This document shows positions 34,716 to 45,446 of a stretch of 64,000 nucleotides of DNA, in pieces. The stretch lies in NCBI GenBank assembly GCA_020740775.1, contig JAHEWK010000009.1, forward strand, positions 434,001-498,000, read 5' to 3'. The position numbers and the translations under genes are program-made. Under the pieces are notes generated by a model. That model did not search any database, had not been told where the DNA came from, and saw only the letters and a list, made by a program, of their open reading frames with translations. This DNA comes from Ilyonectria destructans. Its lineage: Eukaryota; Ascomycota; Sordariomycetes; Hypocreales; Nectriaceae. Position 1 is the stretch's first letter, and every line of letters begins with the position of its first letter.

Positions 34716-37221
34716 ATGAACCAATCATCGCCTTCTGCAGACTTCGGTCATGGTCACAAATACGCACTGGGAGGCTGCAAGACGTGTCGAAGGCGTCATC
34801 TCAAATGTGACCAGACGCAGCCCTTGTGCGACCGGTGCCGTGTCTCCGGTTTGCCCTGCGAAGGCTTCTTGTCAGACCTCCGCTGGATTGTCTCGACGGG
34901 CCTCGACGAGAAGCATCTCCATCCATCGGGGAATAGCTTGGGTCAGTACGCAAGACGACAGCTGTATACCGGTACGTTCATGCGAATGAAACCATCGTAT
35001 CCACGGCCGAGAGAAACTGACAGCTTCTCTAAGAACAATGTCGGCAGTCCATGTGTATCGCTTTGGTAGCGAACCTTCCTTCAACTGTAACCGCTGCCTT
35101 GGACAAGATCGACGAGCGCTCGAGCAGCCTCGAGGAACAGGCGTCGGCTAGTTTTGCAGTTGGTCCATTTAGTGTCTTCAATATTGATGATGAGAGTCGC
35201 TGTCTTGGCTCAGCCTACGATACAGATAGCTCTACATTACACCACAACAACGACACAACCCCCCGAGCCCGGGAAGACGTCGCCTCTAGTTGTAGTGGCG
35301 TACATGACGAAGATGAACTATTAGCTCCGGACCTCGAAGAGAATATCGGTTCCGTTCCAAAAAGTCCACCATCGCTAGATGATCTATTACCGGGCCCCAT
35401 GGATTTCTTACAATGGGAAGACCTGTTCACTTAGGACATGGACGCTCTGGGCCTAAATTCTACCCCCCAAGATACCAATTTCCTGCGAACTGACGACCAC
35501 CGAATGACGAGCGAGTGGAACTCTTATATCAACGACACCGCGGGTACTTGCTTTTCAAACTCGAGAAACAATATGTTATCAGCGGATGCGAGCCTGGAGG
35601 ATTTACTCTGGCCACAGGTGGACCTGATAGCGGATGCTCCTCTACTCCTGAGACACTTCAATGATCAGGTTATTGACCAGATGAGCTCACTGCCGACATA
35701 TGAGAAATCGCCTTGGAAGATACTCAACATTCCATCGGCAATTATAACTCTCAGTCAACTCACGATTCTTGGTACAGGGCAAGATAATATCAATCACGCG
35801 AATCAAGCCAACTTTTATGCTCTACTCGCTGTGTCCGCTTTTCATCTGTCTCTGAATCCACCGATGATCTCGGACATGACGAGGCCAGAAGGACATTGGA
35901 AGGGGATCCTGAGTCGAGCCTATGATGCTGCGAAGCATCACCTAAAACTTAGTCTCGAGACGGAAACCCAAGGATTAGGCAAGGCTAAGTACAAAGACCA
36001 GCTCATGGCAATCCATGCTACGATAGCAACTTCGGTGGGTCATTTAATGCAATATTTTCAATATCGAAGATTAACAGTTACATGTAGTCTCTATCAGGCA
36101 ATGTGCGAGACACGAGGTGCTATCTTATGGAAATGGAGAGACTAATACGTCTACGTGGATTGGCAAAGCCAGTCGTATCTCGGCGAGCGCGACTGTTGCA
36201 TCATATCTATGCCTGGATTCGGATCGTCTCCGAGAGTACACATGTACTCTATCAAGAAAATCTCTCCACTGGAAACCCAAACAGAAACTACGAACCCGAG
36301 CATCTAAGCTCAGCCCCTGGGATGGGTGGATGGAGGACCTGGCGGCCACAGGCGACTAATATCTGTGCCCAAGCAAGTCGCATCCCCAACAGTCACGACA
36401 TCACACTAGACAACTTCCTTCGATTAGAAATGCGACCATCAGACTATGGGTCAAACGTTCATGGTCAAAAAGATCCGGCCTGCAGTGCACAGGACATCCA
36501 TTTAGAGGATTCACGGCAGGACCAAGATAACATGGTTATGCAAATTTACGGCGTGCCCGAGACCTGGCTGAGCCTTGTGTCACAAACTACACGTCTTGCG
36601 AATGTTATGGACCGCCTTAAATCGGGAATTTCTGAGGACAACTTCAAAGCTCTAGCTTGCATAGAAGCCAGGGTCTCTCGGCTAGAGGACATGATATGCT
36701 CTTTCGCCTCTCGAAATTGTTCGAATCAGCAACTTGTCCAAGGCTCTTTCGGAGGAGGGGGTGATAAGGGAGGGACAATGCCGCATACCTATATGTTATG
36801 TGCTCTAAGTTCATCCCTGCTAATATTCTTCTATCGGCGCATTCGACATATAAATCCCTGGATTCTGCAAGCCAGTGTTAATAATGTTATTGATTCTCTC
36901 TATGCTTATAACAGAGCTCTGGATGAATACAAACTCCTGGGCCCGGGTACAGCATGGCCTGCGTTCATTGCAGGTGCCGAGGCAATAACAAAAAAGCAGA
37001 GAGAACAGGTCATTTCGTGGCTGGACACGGCTTTCTCGAAGTCCGGATTTGCGCGGTATGAGGTCTCTAAAGAAATCTTAATAGAGACTTGGAGAAGACG
37101 GGATGTGGCGACTACTTTAGATCCTCATGGGGATGAGATTAGAGACGCTGTGGACTTCTCGGTATCTTGCACGTGGATTGATGTGTGCAGGGATATGCAA
37201 TACTGGCCATTAGTATGTTAA
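34716..37221 (+). pseudogene. Zn2Cys6 transcription factor with an in-frame TAG
   Basis: Three exons are inferred: 34716-34971, 35070-36038 and 36098-37221. Introns are 98 bp (GTACGT..TAG) and 59 bp (GTCATT..CAG); phases fit and the total is a multiple of three (782 codons plus stop). Cys21, 24, 31, 38, 41 and 48 make a perfect CX2CX6CX6CX2CX6C cluster. Exon 2 has an acidic linker ending LDDLLPGPMDFLQWEDLFT. Exon 3 begins the fungal-specific regulatory domain (ERLIRLRGLAKPVVSRRARL, LLHHIYAWIRIVSEST). The frame is interrupted by a single TAG at 35432-35434 (codon 207) inside sequence that reads on normally (DMDALGL), so it is a nonsense mutation, a recoded codon or a sequence error. The second donor is non-consensus, so that splice is less certain. 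Position suggests it once controlled the reductase/dehydratase pair. Confidence 0.7.
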
Positions 37222-37815
37222 GTGCTTTTTTAATAAAACAGCGCTAGGTTGAGCTTTGTTAAACAGTAATTAGAGTCTAATTATTATTATTTCGGATATT
37301 ACTTGTAATTATCCTAGGCCATTTAAATATATAAAGATAGAGCTATATAAATACTTATATCTACAGTATTAAATTCCTTATTTCTTTTAGATTAATATAT
37401 TTAATAGTGTGGAAAATAGACCTTTAATCAAACTGTATTTAATTTAATTATTATAGAGTCTAGTAGTTATAATTAGGCTATTATAAAGTGGATAGTCTGC
37501 TAGAGAGCTGGCACTGGCACCGGGACAGGCACTGAGGTCGAACGCAGCGCCACAGAAGCCGTGCTAAACGGAATTCTCTCCGAATTGGGGTTCCATAAAA
37601 AAGTCTTTGAGCTCATACCCCTCGCCCTATACTATTTTCGCTCGGTTTTAGACAGAGGATGCTCTGCGTAGGTCTTATATCATTATTTCCAACTCTATAA
37701 AGCGTTAACACCAAGTCTAAATGTGTGCTAGATATCATCTTTCATTTGCTAAAGTTACTAGTTCAGGAGATTTTCTATATTTTAGTAATAACTAATCTAA
37801 CTTCTATCTGCTTCC
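37222..37815. repeat. AT-rich intergenic, RIP-like
   Basis: 37,230-37,490 and 37,690-37,830 are TA-rich with few CA/TG. A GC-normal island (37,500-37,640) lies between them. No gene is recognised. Confidence 0.45.
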
Positions 37816-39001
37816 TTAAGATGAGTAAGGTACTAGTATAAAATTAAAAAAATATGTCGTTGATACAATATCTGGCGAGGGTTCTCTCCACCGGGATGCT
37901 GCCTCTAAACCGTGTTGCATCCAGTAATCACCTTCATCGGAAGAACTTCCCACCATCCCAGCTGTCATAATGGCACCCACAGGGACATTCAAAGTAACGG
38001 TACTCTCGCCGTGAAAACGCATGCAAAACATGTTGCTTTGATTGTCGTCATCTCCAGTTGTGGAAACGTTTGATGCTCGCAATAGCAAGGGTAGTATTTG
38101 AGGGTGGCCCAAAACTCAGTAACAGTTAGACATTACGGGTCATAAGGATCGACCGTGGTGTAGACCAGAGTGGTGATAATAGTTTCAGGGGCCGCAGTGG
38201 GCACTTTAGCTTGAGTGACTACCTCTGATATAATGACTATCCTTTATTGAGTGAATGTCTCTAACTGAGTGACTAGGTCTGTTTCGGGAGTACTGTTGAG
38301 GTCATCGACGGTTACAGTAGTGAGCAATAGAGAAACGACAGAGTTGATGCCGAGCGTAACGCTAGAGCCCAATATTGGTGCAGCAGCAGCTTCAGACGAC
38401 GCACTGGGATGCTGGTCTCGCTTGGAGGCTCACCAGTAGATTCTGAAGATGATTCTGCCTGTACTGCCCAATTGTTGCAAGGTTTAAAGCGCTTGCGGTT
38501 GGTGTAGAAATTTTTGGCGCTGAGCCCGAGGTAGAAGAAGCATTGGCGCCACTGAAAAGGCTGATCGATGAGCCTTCGGCTGGCAAATTTGTGGTCTCGC
38601 AAGACTGTTTAGACTTAGGTAGAGGCGAAGTAGAGGAGGGTGGGATAGGCTCAGTTGGAGAACTGGTGACAGATTGAGAAGGCATAGAGGAGGTGCTCCT
38701 AGTGAAAGTGTATTAAAATGAGCAATTAGGTAAATAATTGTTTATTAATTAAAAAGGACTAACCTGAAAGGAATATAACTAATATATATATAGCCACAGT
38801 GAATCAGACTAATTATAGTCTTCTACCACATCTCCCCACAGTGGTTGTAGAGGAAGTTGTGTCTGTGGTTGGCTCTGAGGTGGTCATTGACTCTGTTGTT
38901 GTTGGAGTTGTGCTCGTCGTAGTCAAAGTCGTGCTTGTGAGTGTCGAGGTGGTTGTAGTTGTTGAGTCTTGGGCAGTTATTGATGTAGCTGTGGTAGATT
39001 A
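37816..39001 (-). pseudogene. Broken Thr/Ser-rich tail downstream of the choice-of-anchor-L-like gene
   Basis: The minus strand continues in the same frame past the TAA at 39002-39004: STTATSITAQDSTTTTT and further Thr-rich stretches run to about 38,820. An AT-rich segment with stops follows. Further on come a Ser/Pro/Thr-rich frame (38392-38685, SSPTEPIPPSSTSPLPK) and a frame at 37816-38112 (MRFHGESTVTLNVPVGAIMT) that may be the C-terminus. The simplest reading is one long mucin-like cell-surface protein broken by point mutations, with possible introns. An alternative is that the gene truly ends at 39002. I do not recognise the last part. Confidence 0.45.
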
Positions 39002-39882
39002 TTCCGATGTAGTTGTCGACGTGGTTGTCTGAACAGCTTCCACGCCAATAAGGATGGTTCCGGAAGTGGTTCCACTAGCTTTTGTCGTCGATGTAAAGGT
39101 TGGTGATCCGGCGGGAACTGTCGTCGTCGACGTCACGTATGCCAATCTAACTTTAGTGTTGCAATCCACACAACCTTCAGCTTTGAACAAGGCAGCACTA
39201 TCCCACTCTGCGTCTCCCTGGTCACAAATAGCCAAAACCACTCTAAAAGCCCCGTTGGCTGGGATCCCTACTAGGAAAGGCGGCGACGAACTAGGGTACG
39301 AGGTGACGCTGTTTGGAGGTGTTATGCCTATGGGTTGTGCCAGATAACGCGACACCGCCGTGAGCCTGTTTCCGTCTTCGTCTGTGGCAAACTGCTGGCC
39401 ATAGACAAAGATGCCTATGGGATCGGCCGAGCCACTGAGATCTGTTAGTTGCAAAGCGTGCGGTAGATGTAGATTACATACCCTTCCTCTTCTGAGGCCA
39501 TGATGTACTCGAAATTGATGCCATCAAAGGTCGGGTTCAAAAACAAGTCGACAGTTAAAATTGCCGCGTTATAAGTGTTAACACCGCAATATGTGTCCGA
39601 TCCAGGGGCGTTATTGTTAACATAATGGTCACCGTTAGTGAGAGCGCCAATTGCGGCTCCTGAAGTTAACATGCCACCACTGCCAATACCGAAAGGTCCA
39701 TCGGTGAACGTCCCTGAGCTTGCGGAGGCACCCGAGAATTGTGCTTGGAGGATTGTGAGTCCGTTCCCAAATATTGCGTTGGCCAGTGTATCCGCATCGT
39801 TAGTCGTGGTAACAGAAAAGCAGGTGCAAGGACGCAACGATATAGCAAAAGCTATCAGCAAGTGGGAGGATGGGAACCACAT
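39002..39882 (-). CDS. Secreted choice-of-anchor-L-like protein
   Basis: Two exons are inferred: 39882-39482 and 39434-39002, with a 47-bp intron (39435-39481; GTATGT donor, CTAAC branch site, CAG acceptor) that joins ASEEEG to GSADPIGIFVYG in phase. An N-terminal signal peptide (WFPSSHLLIAFAISL) is followed by DTLANAIFGNGLTILQAQF, SGASASSGTFTDGPFGIGSG, an AAILTVDLFLNP strand and the INFEYIMASEEEG motif, which match the choice-of-anchor-L fold known from bacterial surface proteins (there F.SEEY.E). After the domain comes a Thr/Ser-rich stretch. TAA at 39002-39004 ends it inside that stretch. Extracellular or wall-associated location is inferred. The function is unknown. Confidence 0.7.
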
Positions 39883-41146
39883 GACGATGATGCGAAAGAG
39901 TTACTGAGGAAATATGGAGAGAGAGAAAAGAAGATGGCAGAAATCGTACCCTATTGGGGACTTCCAGGCTCGTGGCAGATTAACAAAGGGGGCGATCGAC
40001 CCAATTCTATTTGAGCGAGGCTTAAGCGGCAAGAAAACCGAACCTCAACGGCGCCTTTTGCTAAATCCCACGATCGGTTGGCTATGCTTCAACTTTCATC
40101 CAAGGCCAATGAAGTTCATAGAATAGTGGGTTCCCTTCGCGCCGTCGAGGTTCAGTTTACCCAGGTAATACGAAAATTCGATAGTTTTTGGTTTACCCTA
40201 TTAACTAGTGATATTAGCTGAAAAGCTAATGTATAGCAAGCGAGGGGGGCCCATAGATTCGAATACGTCTAGCTACATATAGTAAAGCCATTTCCAGATG
40301 CTTGTTTAGTGGAGGAAGCTTGTGTGCCACATCATCGATGGTCTCGGTTCCCCTGCGTAAGTTGGACCGCTAGAGCAAGGTCGACTCAGCCCTAACCTCG
40401 GTGCCAGTCCGCCCTTATTCTGGCAGAACAACAGGTTGGGTTTAGTACGGAGTATTTACTCCGTAAGATTAAGTGAGATTGTATAGCGGCGGGTGGCGCA
40501 CGGGCCATACCCCAGGATAGGCGCAGTGGTTTAATTTAACTCAGGTTAGGAGTGGAATACGGAAAGCCCTCGGCCACCTCAGTTGTGCGGCTGACGGTTA
40601 AGTTGACGGTGAGAACATAGATCAGAAGGCCGTCCAGGACCCTAGATACTATTCGCAGGCAATTTAAGTTCAATCGCCCATATATAAATCTTTCGCCTAC
40701 CCCTGCTATAGTCACTCTAAGGGCGCTAAGCAAACATCACCTGCTCGGTAATCCCGTGTGCTATACGTTGGCTCTCCAGGGCCTGTTCAACGCAGGACGC
40801 TGCATCAACGTCAATTCTGCATTTTCTGGATACAGTCAAGCAGACAAGGAGGTATGAATTGCCATCTGCGGCTGCCATACAATGAATGACACGACGCACG
40901 AATCTGGGCACCTGTATTTTGGACCTGCCAGCATGTATGATTCAGGTAAAGCTTTATTGTCTAAGTCTGACGGGTGTTGAAGCACATTGCTCATCTCTGA
41001 AGCATTTGCATCTACCAACTCATCCTAAGGTACCTCAATGGACACAATACCTTATATTCGAGGACCATAAGCAGATTGCCGGATTGATACAGTTGGGTCT
41101 TGCCAGTTACAGGAATTCCCGAGCAGACAGGTTCTTTCATCCTTGG
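39883..41146. other. Intergenic with a palindromic 20-mer
   Basis: About 1.26 kb with only short, unsupported frames on both strands. It contains the palindrome at 40446-40465. No conserved protein segment was recognised. Confidence 0.5.
40446..40465. repeat. Perfect palindrome tacggagta-tt-tactccgta
   Basis: Nine-base arms separated by TT. From memory, similar ACGGAGTA/TACTCCGT palindromes are scattered through many Pezizomycotina genomes, so it may be a dispersed repeat end or a binding site. Only this copy is seen in the window. Confidence 0.6.
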
Positions 41147-42157
41147 CTAACACTTGACCTTGAGCGAAAACAGTTGGCCCCCTGTAGACTTCGGGTTAGG
41201 ACCCAGGTACGCCCCCGCGGTTGCAAAGTACAGAATGTCCTGATCCCTCTTCGTTCGACCAAATACGGCCGACACCGGCTGGCTGATGTCTGGGGAGCCA
41301 TACTCCCACGAAGCTACCATGCGCCTCTTGCCTGCGGCCGTGATTTTCTCAATGCCGGTGGGCCCCCCCAAGGCAGTGGCAAGGAATGCAACGCCGTCGC
41401 GCCTCAGGGCAAAGTCATCGAATGTCGATCCGTTGAGGCCCCGCGCGATGACCTCTGCCGGGGTCCCGACGGCAAGACCGTCATGCGTAATGGCAATGCG
41501 ACCGTACAAGCGCTGATTTTTGTTGGTAAAGTAGAGCCATCCGCCCAGGGCATGAACTCCGTTGATGCCGAGAAGTAGGTTCGACCCGGGCTCGGGGACA
41601 GGGGCGAAGAGAGGGTCCGAGATGACGGTTTTAACCGATCCTGTACGCGTGTCCAGCCGGAGCAGAGAGCCGGCGGCACAATCCGCAACCAGCAGATAGT
41701 GTGGCGAGCGAGGGACAGGTGTCAGGCCGTTCAGCCATCCCGCCGATGGTATGGGGAACACCTTCGTCTTGACCCCAGTCTTGGTGAGCGTGACGTGCTG
41801 GACAGCGTTGGAACCCGGCTCTACCAGCCCCTCATCCCACGAGAAGTTACTCGCAGTAGCAACGATGGTGTCTGGCGACGGCGAGGCAAGCCCAAAGACG
41901 GCCGACGAGTACGGCGCGAACGAGACGAACGGGTGGGGAACAGCGCCTGAGGGACCGTGGAGAGGGTTGATGCTGTAGAGATCTCCAGTGTACGCGTTGC
42001 ACACGACGACGGTGCCATTGGGAAGAATAGTAAGGTTTTCGATCCGGACTGAAGCTGAGAACTGAGTGAGCAGCTTCGGTTGTGACGTAGCGCTGGCTGC
42101 ATGTACTAGTGAGTGCGGCCATGTGAACAGAGCCGTCAGGATCAACGTGAGGCGCAT
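41147..42157 (-). CDS. Secreted SMP-30/gluconolactonase-like beta-propeller protein
   Basis: 336 residues from the ATG at 42157 (MRLTLILTALFTWPHSLVHA, a clean signal peptide); an in-frame ATG 14 codons upstream would bury it. The mature part reads as a six-bladed propeller of the SMP-30/strictosidine-synthase superfamily: RIENLTILPNGTVVVCNAYT, GDLYSINPL, an NGLTPVP strand, YLLVADCAAGSLLRLDTRTG, LLLGINGVHALGGWLYFTNK, STFDDFALRRDGVAFLA and ILYFATAGAYLGPN. Relatives hydrolyse lactones or organophosphates with a bound Ca2+. Ligand residues plausibly include the Asn/Asp at NGL and FDDFA. Intron-free and intact. It is divergent from the regulator at 42781, which may control it. Confidence 0.75.
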   Translation of the reverse strand: MRLTLILTALFTWPHSLVHAASATSQPKLLTQFSASVRIENLTILPNGTVVVCNAYTGDLYSINPLHGPSGAVPHPFVSFAPYSSAVFGLASPSPDTIVATASNFSWDEGLVEPGSNAVQHVTLTKTGVKTKVFPIPSAGWLNGLTPVPRSPHYLLVADCAAGSLLRLDTRTGSVKTVISDPLFAPVPEPGSNLLLGINGVHALGGWLYFTNKNQRLYGRIAITHDGLAVGTPAEVIARGLNGSTFDDFALRRDGVAFLATALGGPTGIEKITAAGKRRMVASWEYGSPDISQPVSAVFGRTKRDQDILYFATAGAYLGPNPKSTGGQLFSLKVKC

Positions 42158-42780
42158 GGTGAAGGAGCAGGATTCAGCAAGCAAAGAGACTGGGAGCACG
42201 TCGGGCTTGGTGGTGTGGTAGTCCTGGGAAGCTGGACGGAGACGGCTCTGTTCAAATAGCCATCGACACCATGTTTACGTCCATTGAACGAACGACGCGT
42301 AGATGCGGCGGCAGCACAGCTGAGAGCAAGAGACGCCATAGTGAACAGGATAGAAATGAAGGCAGGGGCTGTATAAACCGAGGAGATTGGTCATGTCGTT
42401 CAAATTCCCCGTATTGGACTAGTTGCTCCAGCTGTGAGGTTGCGGCTCAGAGTTACATTTCGGGGTTCCGTGAAAGTCGAATCCGGAAAGGCGGCATAAG
42501 CGGGCATATACTGGCCAGTCGGACCTCATCAACCATGTTGATGCCACAATCCTTCTATTACCGGTGCCCAATAACAGCTGCACTTTTCAACGTCCTAACC
42601 CCACAGTAGACCGTTTACCCGCAGCGAAAACGCCGCAGCATCACCGGCTGGCGATTATCCGGGAGACCAAGGCGAGTTGTTCGTTCCTGTTTCCTATTTA
42701 AGCCCTATAGGGCTCGCTATTGCTCTTGGGGAGCACAACAACCGATCCAGCCCATTCGCGGAGCTACAAAACTCGAACAT
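42158..42780. promoter_or_regulatory. Divergent promoter between propeller protein and regulator
   Basis: 623 bp between two start codons pointing away from each other. No repeat element and no supported gene. No specific box is claimed. Confidence 0.5.
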
Positions 42781-44194
42781 ATGGCGTTCTTAGCTGGCCA
42801 AGATGACCAACAGGTACAGAGGCGCTGCAAGCCACCGCCATTCAGGCGGAAATTCAAGCCAAAGGCCAAGACAGGCTGCTACACTTGCAGGTAAGAAGCG
42901 ATGGCGAGAGTCGATCCAAGAGGCCCCCCTCCCCTACCCGGCTGCTACCGGCTCGATGCTAACCCAGGTTCATTCAAAAAGGATCCGGAGAGTCAAGTGC
43001 GATGAAGGGCGGCCGGCGTGCCATCGTTGCCTGTCCACCGACAGGGTGTGCGACGGGTATCCATCCGTATTCCGAGTCTTCGCCCCGGGGGCTTCCCAAC
43101 CGTCTACTCCAGCGCCTGCCGCCAGTTATGAGCCATCCGTCTCTCTGTACCAGCCAAAGTCTTCCATAGTAACGGTCGATGAGATCAACAAGCTGGCCCA
43201 TTACTTCCACCGCAAGCGCCAAGTCGGCGTGTGCTACCAGAACGAGGCCCGGGCAATACTAGCCAATCTGTCAGATCCAGCCATCCGCCACGCACTCAAT
43301 TCTCTGAGAGATCTGCATCATGGTCTCGGGGAAACAAGATACACGGCCGTTATTGACGACCGAAGCGCATCCATTAACGTCGAACGCAGCTTGGACGCAT
43401 ACAACGCGGCCGTTTCCGGCCTGGCGTCCCGGCTGAGAGAGCAGCCCGGCCGAGCGTCTGCCCAGGCTGCGCTTGTGTGCTGCCAGATGTTTATCAGTAT
43501 AGAGGTTATGCTCGGCGACTACAGCACTGCTTTCCAGCATTTCCTCCAAGGGCTACGCATCATGTACCGATATCGGAACCGCCCAGGTGTGAGCGACGAC
43601 GGCCGCGTCGTTCCCTGTCACAACCCCAACTTTCCTCATCTGGACGCATTCGCCATTAAGCTCTTTGCTTCGGGTTACCCGGGCCCTAGGCACACGTTTA
43701 CCGGCGAAAGAGCGCACATGGGCCCCATGACGACCGCCGCGAAGGCCCGTTTGTGTGACCAGGCGCGCAGCGACCTATGTGTGCTCTCCGTACACGTACT
43801 GGAATTCCTGAGTCGGGTGACAGACTTACGGGGGCATAGCCAAGTGGCTGAGCTGAAGTTGACGAAGGCCCAGATCCTCAGTTGCCTGCAGTCCTGGGAG
43901 CAGATGTATTCTGAAACCGTGCACGAGGGAATGTCTGCCGCCGAAGTGGGTTTTGGGACGGCCTTTTGTCTTCTGCTGCATCGCGTCTTGAAAGTGGTCG
44001 TCAGCCTAGCAATGAGCGTCTCCTCTGTCGACGTAGAGGCGCGAGAAAGAGACTTCTACGCCCTCACCGAGATCGCGTCTTTCGCTACGGAAACAAGTGT
44101 TACAACTCATGCAAAGCGACCGGCACCCGACCAACCAGCTGGGGACGGCCGAACGCAAGATGCTCACATGCCCATTGTAAGGAACAGCGCTTAG
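42781..44194 (+). CDS. Zn2Cys6 transcription factor
   Basis: Two exons: 42781-42890 and 42982-44194, intron 91 bp (GTAAGA..AAG), 440 residues. The start is ATG 42781 (MAFLAGQDDQQVQRR). This choice and the splice give the complete cluster Cys33, 36, 43, 50, 53 and 60 (GCYTCR-IRRVKCDE-ACHRC), which the unspliced frame breaks. The basic stretch RRKFKPKAKTG precedes the cluster. The body has HYFHRKRQVGVCYQNEARAI and ALVCCQMFISIEVMLGDY, the usual DUF3468/fungal regulatory helices. The C-terminus after ASFATETS is low in similarity and may be shortened. Divergent from the propeller gene. Confidence 0.8.
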
Positions 44195-44412
44195 CAAGCT
44201 GGGGCCGGCCAGAAGCCGGCTAGGTCGGGGTCAGGCTGGTTATAAGTTGCTTGGCTTGCCCTGATTATGGACCATTTATTAGAACAAAGGTCATAGGAAT
44301 TCACACAGAATTGACAAGACAGGCGATAGCTTAATCAGACCCGCCTACGAGCCCCCAGTACTCGGCAGGTACGCCTGCGTTTGATTCTACCTACGCAGCT
44401 ATGCTGCTGACT
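44195..44412. other. 3' flank of the regulator
   Basis: GC-normal, with a ggccggcc/agccggct short inverted repeat near 44,203-44,222 that might act in termination. It ends in CTGCTGACT (44404-44412), duplicated after the MITE. Confidence 0.35.
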
Positions 44413-44823
44413 AGGGCTGTAAATACCTATGGGTACCCACGGGCGGGTTATCGATTTTCAGCTTATGGGTAGTGATGCGCTCTAAATTGCTGCCTGCAGC
44501 TAGCTACTTAAATACCTACAGGTAGCTGCGGGCTGCCTATCACTACCCAGCAAATTAGAAGTTGAATATATATAAGAAAAGTAAAATATTTTTTAATTTA
44601 TATTCTATATACATCTTATAAATTTTTTTGGTTATATTTCATTATATGCTATATAATTTTTTATATTTAATAAAATTCAACGTACCCTATAGAAGCTTTC
44701 TATTTTTAGCTGCCGACGGGTACCCTTGGGAAAATAATTAGCGCTTATGAGTGCCCACGGGCTGGTACCTAAAAAACTTTCGGGTATCCATGGGTGCCCA
44801 TGGGTACCCAATTTTACGCCCTC
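44413..44823. mobile_element. MITE-like non-autonomous element, about 411 bp, hAT-type ends
   Basis: Flanked by direct repeats CTGCTGACT at 44404-44412 and 44824-44832, so an 8- or 9-bp target duplication as in hAT elements. The left end begins agggctgtaaatacctatgg and the right end finishes tgggtacccaattttacgccct. Reverse-complemented, the right end gives agggcgtaaaattgggtacc, an imperfect terminal inverted repeat. Further GGGTACCC copies lie inside both arms, with an AT-rich centre. It encodes nothing, so it would need a transposase from elsewhere. Confidence 0.75.
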
Positions 44824-44832
44824 CTGCTGACT

Positions 44833-45446
44833 CTGGCAGGCTGGGCTTGTACCACAGCTCTCAAGCCCGGGGGACCGATAATCAAGCTCGACATCATTAT
44901 AACTATGTTTTATAGTCATTCTTTGTCTGTAGACTTTATCCGGTAAGGCATTTCTCCTTTATCTGCCGGATCCTCCCGATCCCGGCATATTTTTTCCTTT
45001 ATCAACCGCCCTGACTGACCTTTCCTATCTAACACCAGCTTGAATGCATCGGGATAACCATATTATTTATTCTTGCCTTTCAGCAGTAGCAACACATATC
45101 GTCTTTCGAAGTTGGGACCTTGGCGTCAGTGTGACGTGATGCATGGCTGGATTGAGCCTTGCCGAGACTAGCCCGTATCATGTGGTCTTAACACAGCCCA
45201 CGGGACGCGAGACTTGCCGTAATGATGTCAGGGTAATAGTGCGCCAATAGGATTATCAAGTAGCGCAGGACTTGTTCAAGTGGCGTAGGACTTGTCAAGT
45301 CAGTGGGCAAATAAGAATGCTATGGCGTTTTCCAAATGGCCTGCACCACATGACAATATAAGAAGAACCTCTGTCCTCCGGGTTTCGTCCATATCAGGAG
45401 AATTGTAGCCGCAAGAGGTCAAGAAATTACGCCCAGACCTGCTACG
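44833..45446. promoter_or_regulatory. Upstream region of the 45447 gene
   Basis: No gene. It holds two copies of a gtagcgcaggacttgttcaa / gtggcgtaggacttgtcaag unit at about 45,260-45,300, an imperfect 24-bp direct repeat. The last 80 bp before ATG look like a normal 5' leader. Confidence 0.5.

Noticed and set aside
38799..39032. Plus-strand valine-rich frame
   Set aside because: It is the antisense of the Thr/Ser-rich tail of the choice-of-anchor-L-like gene.
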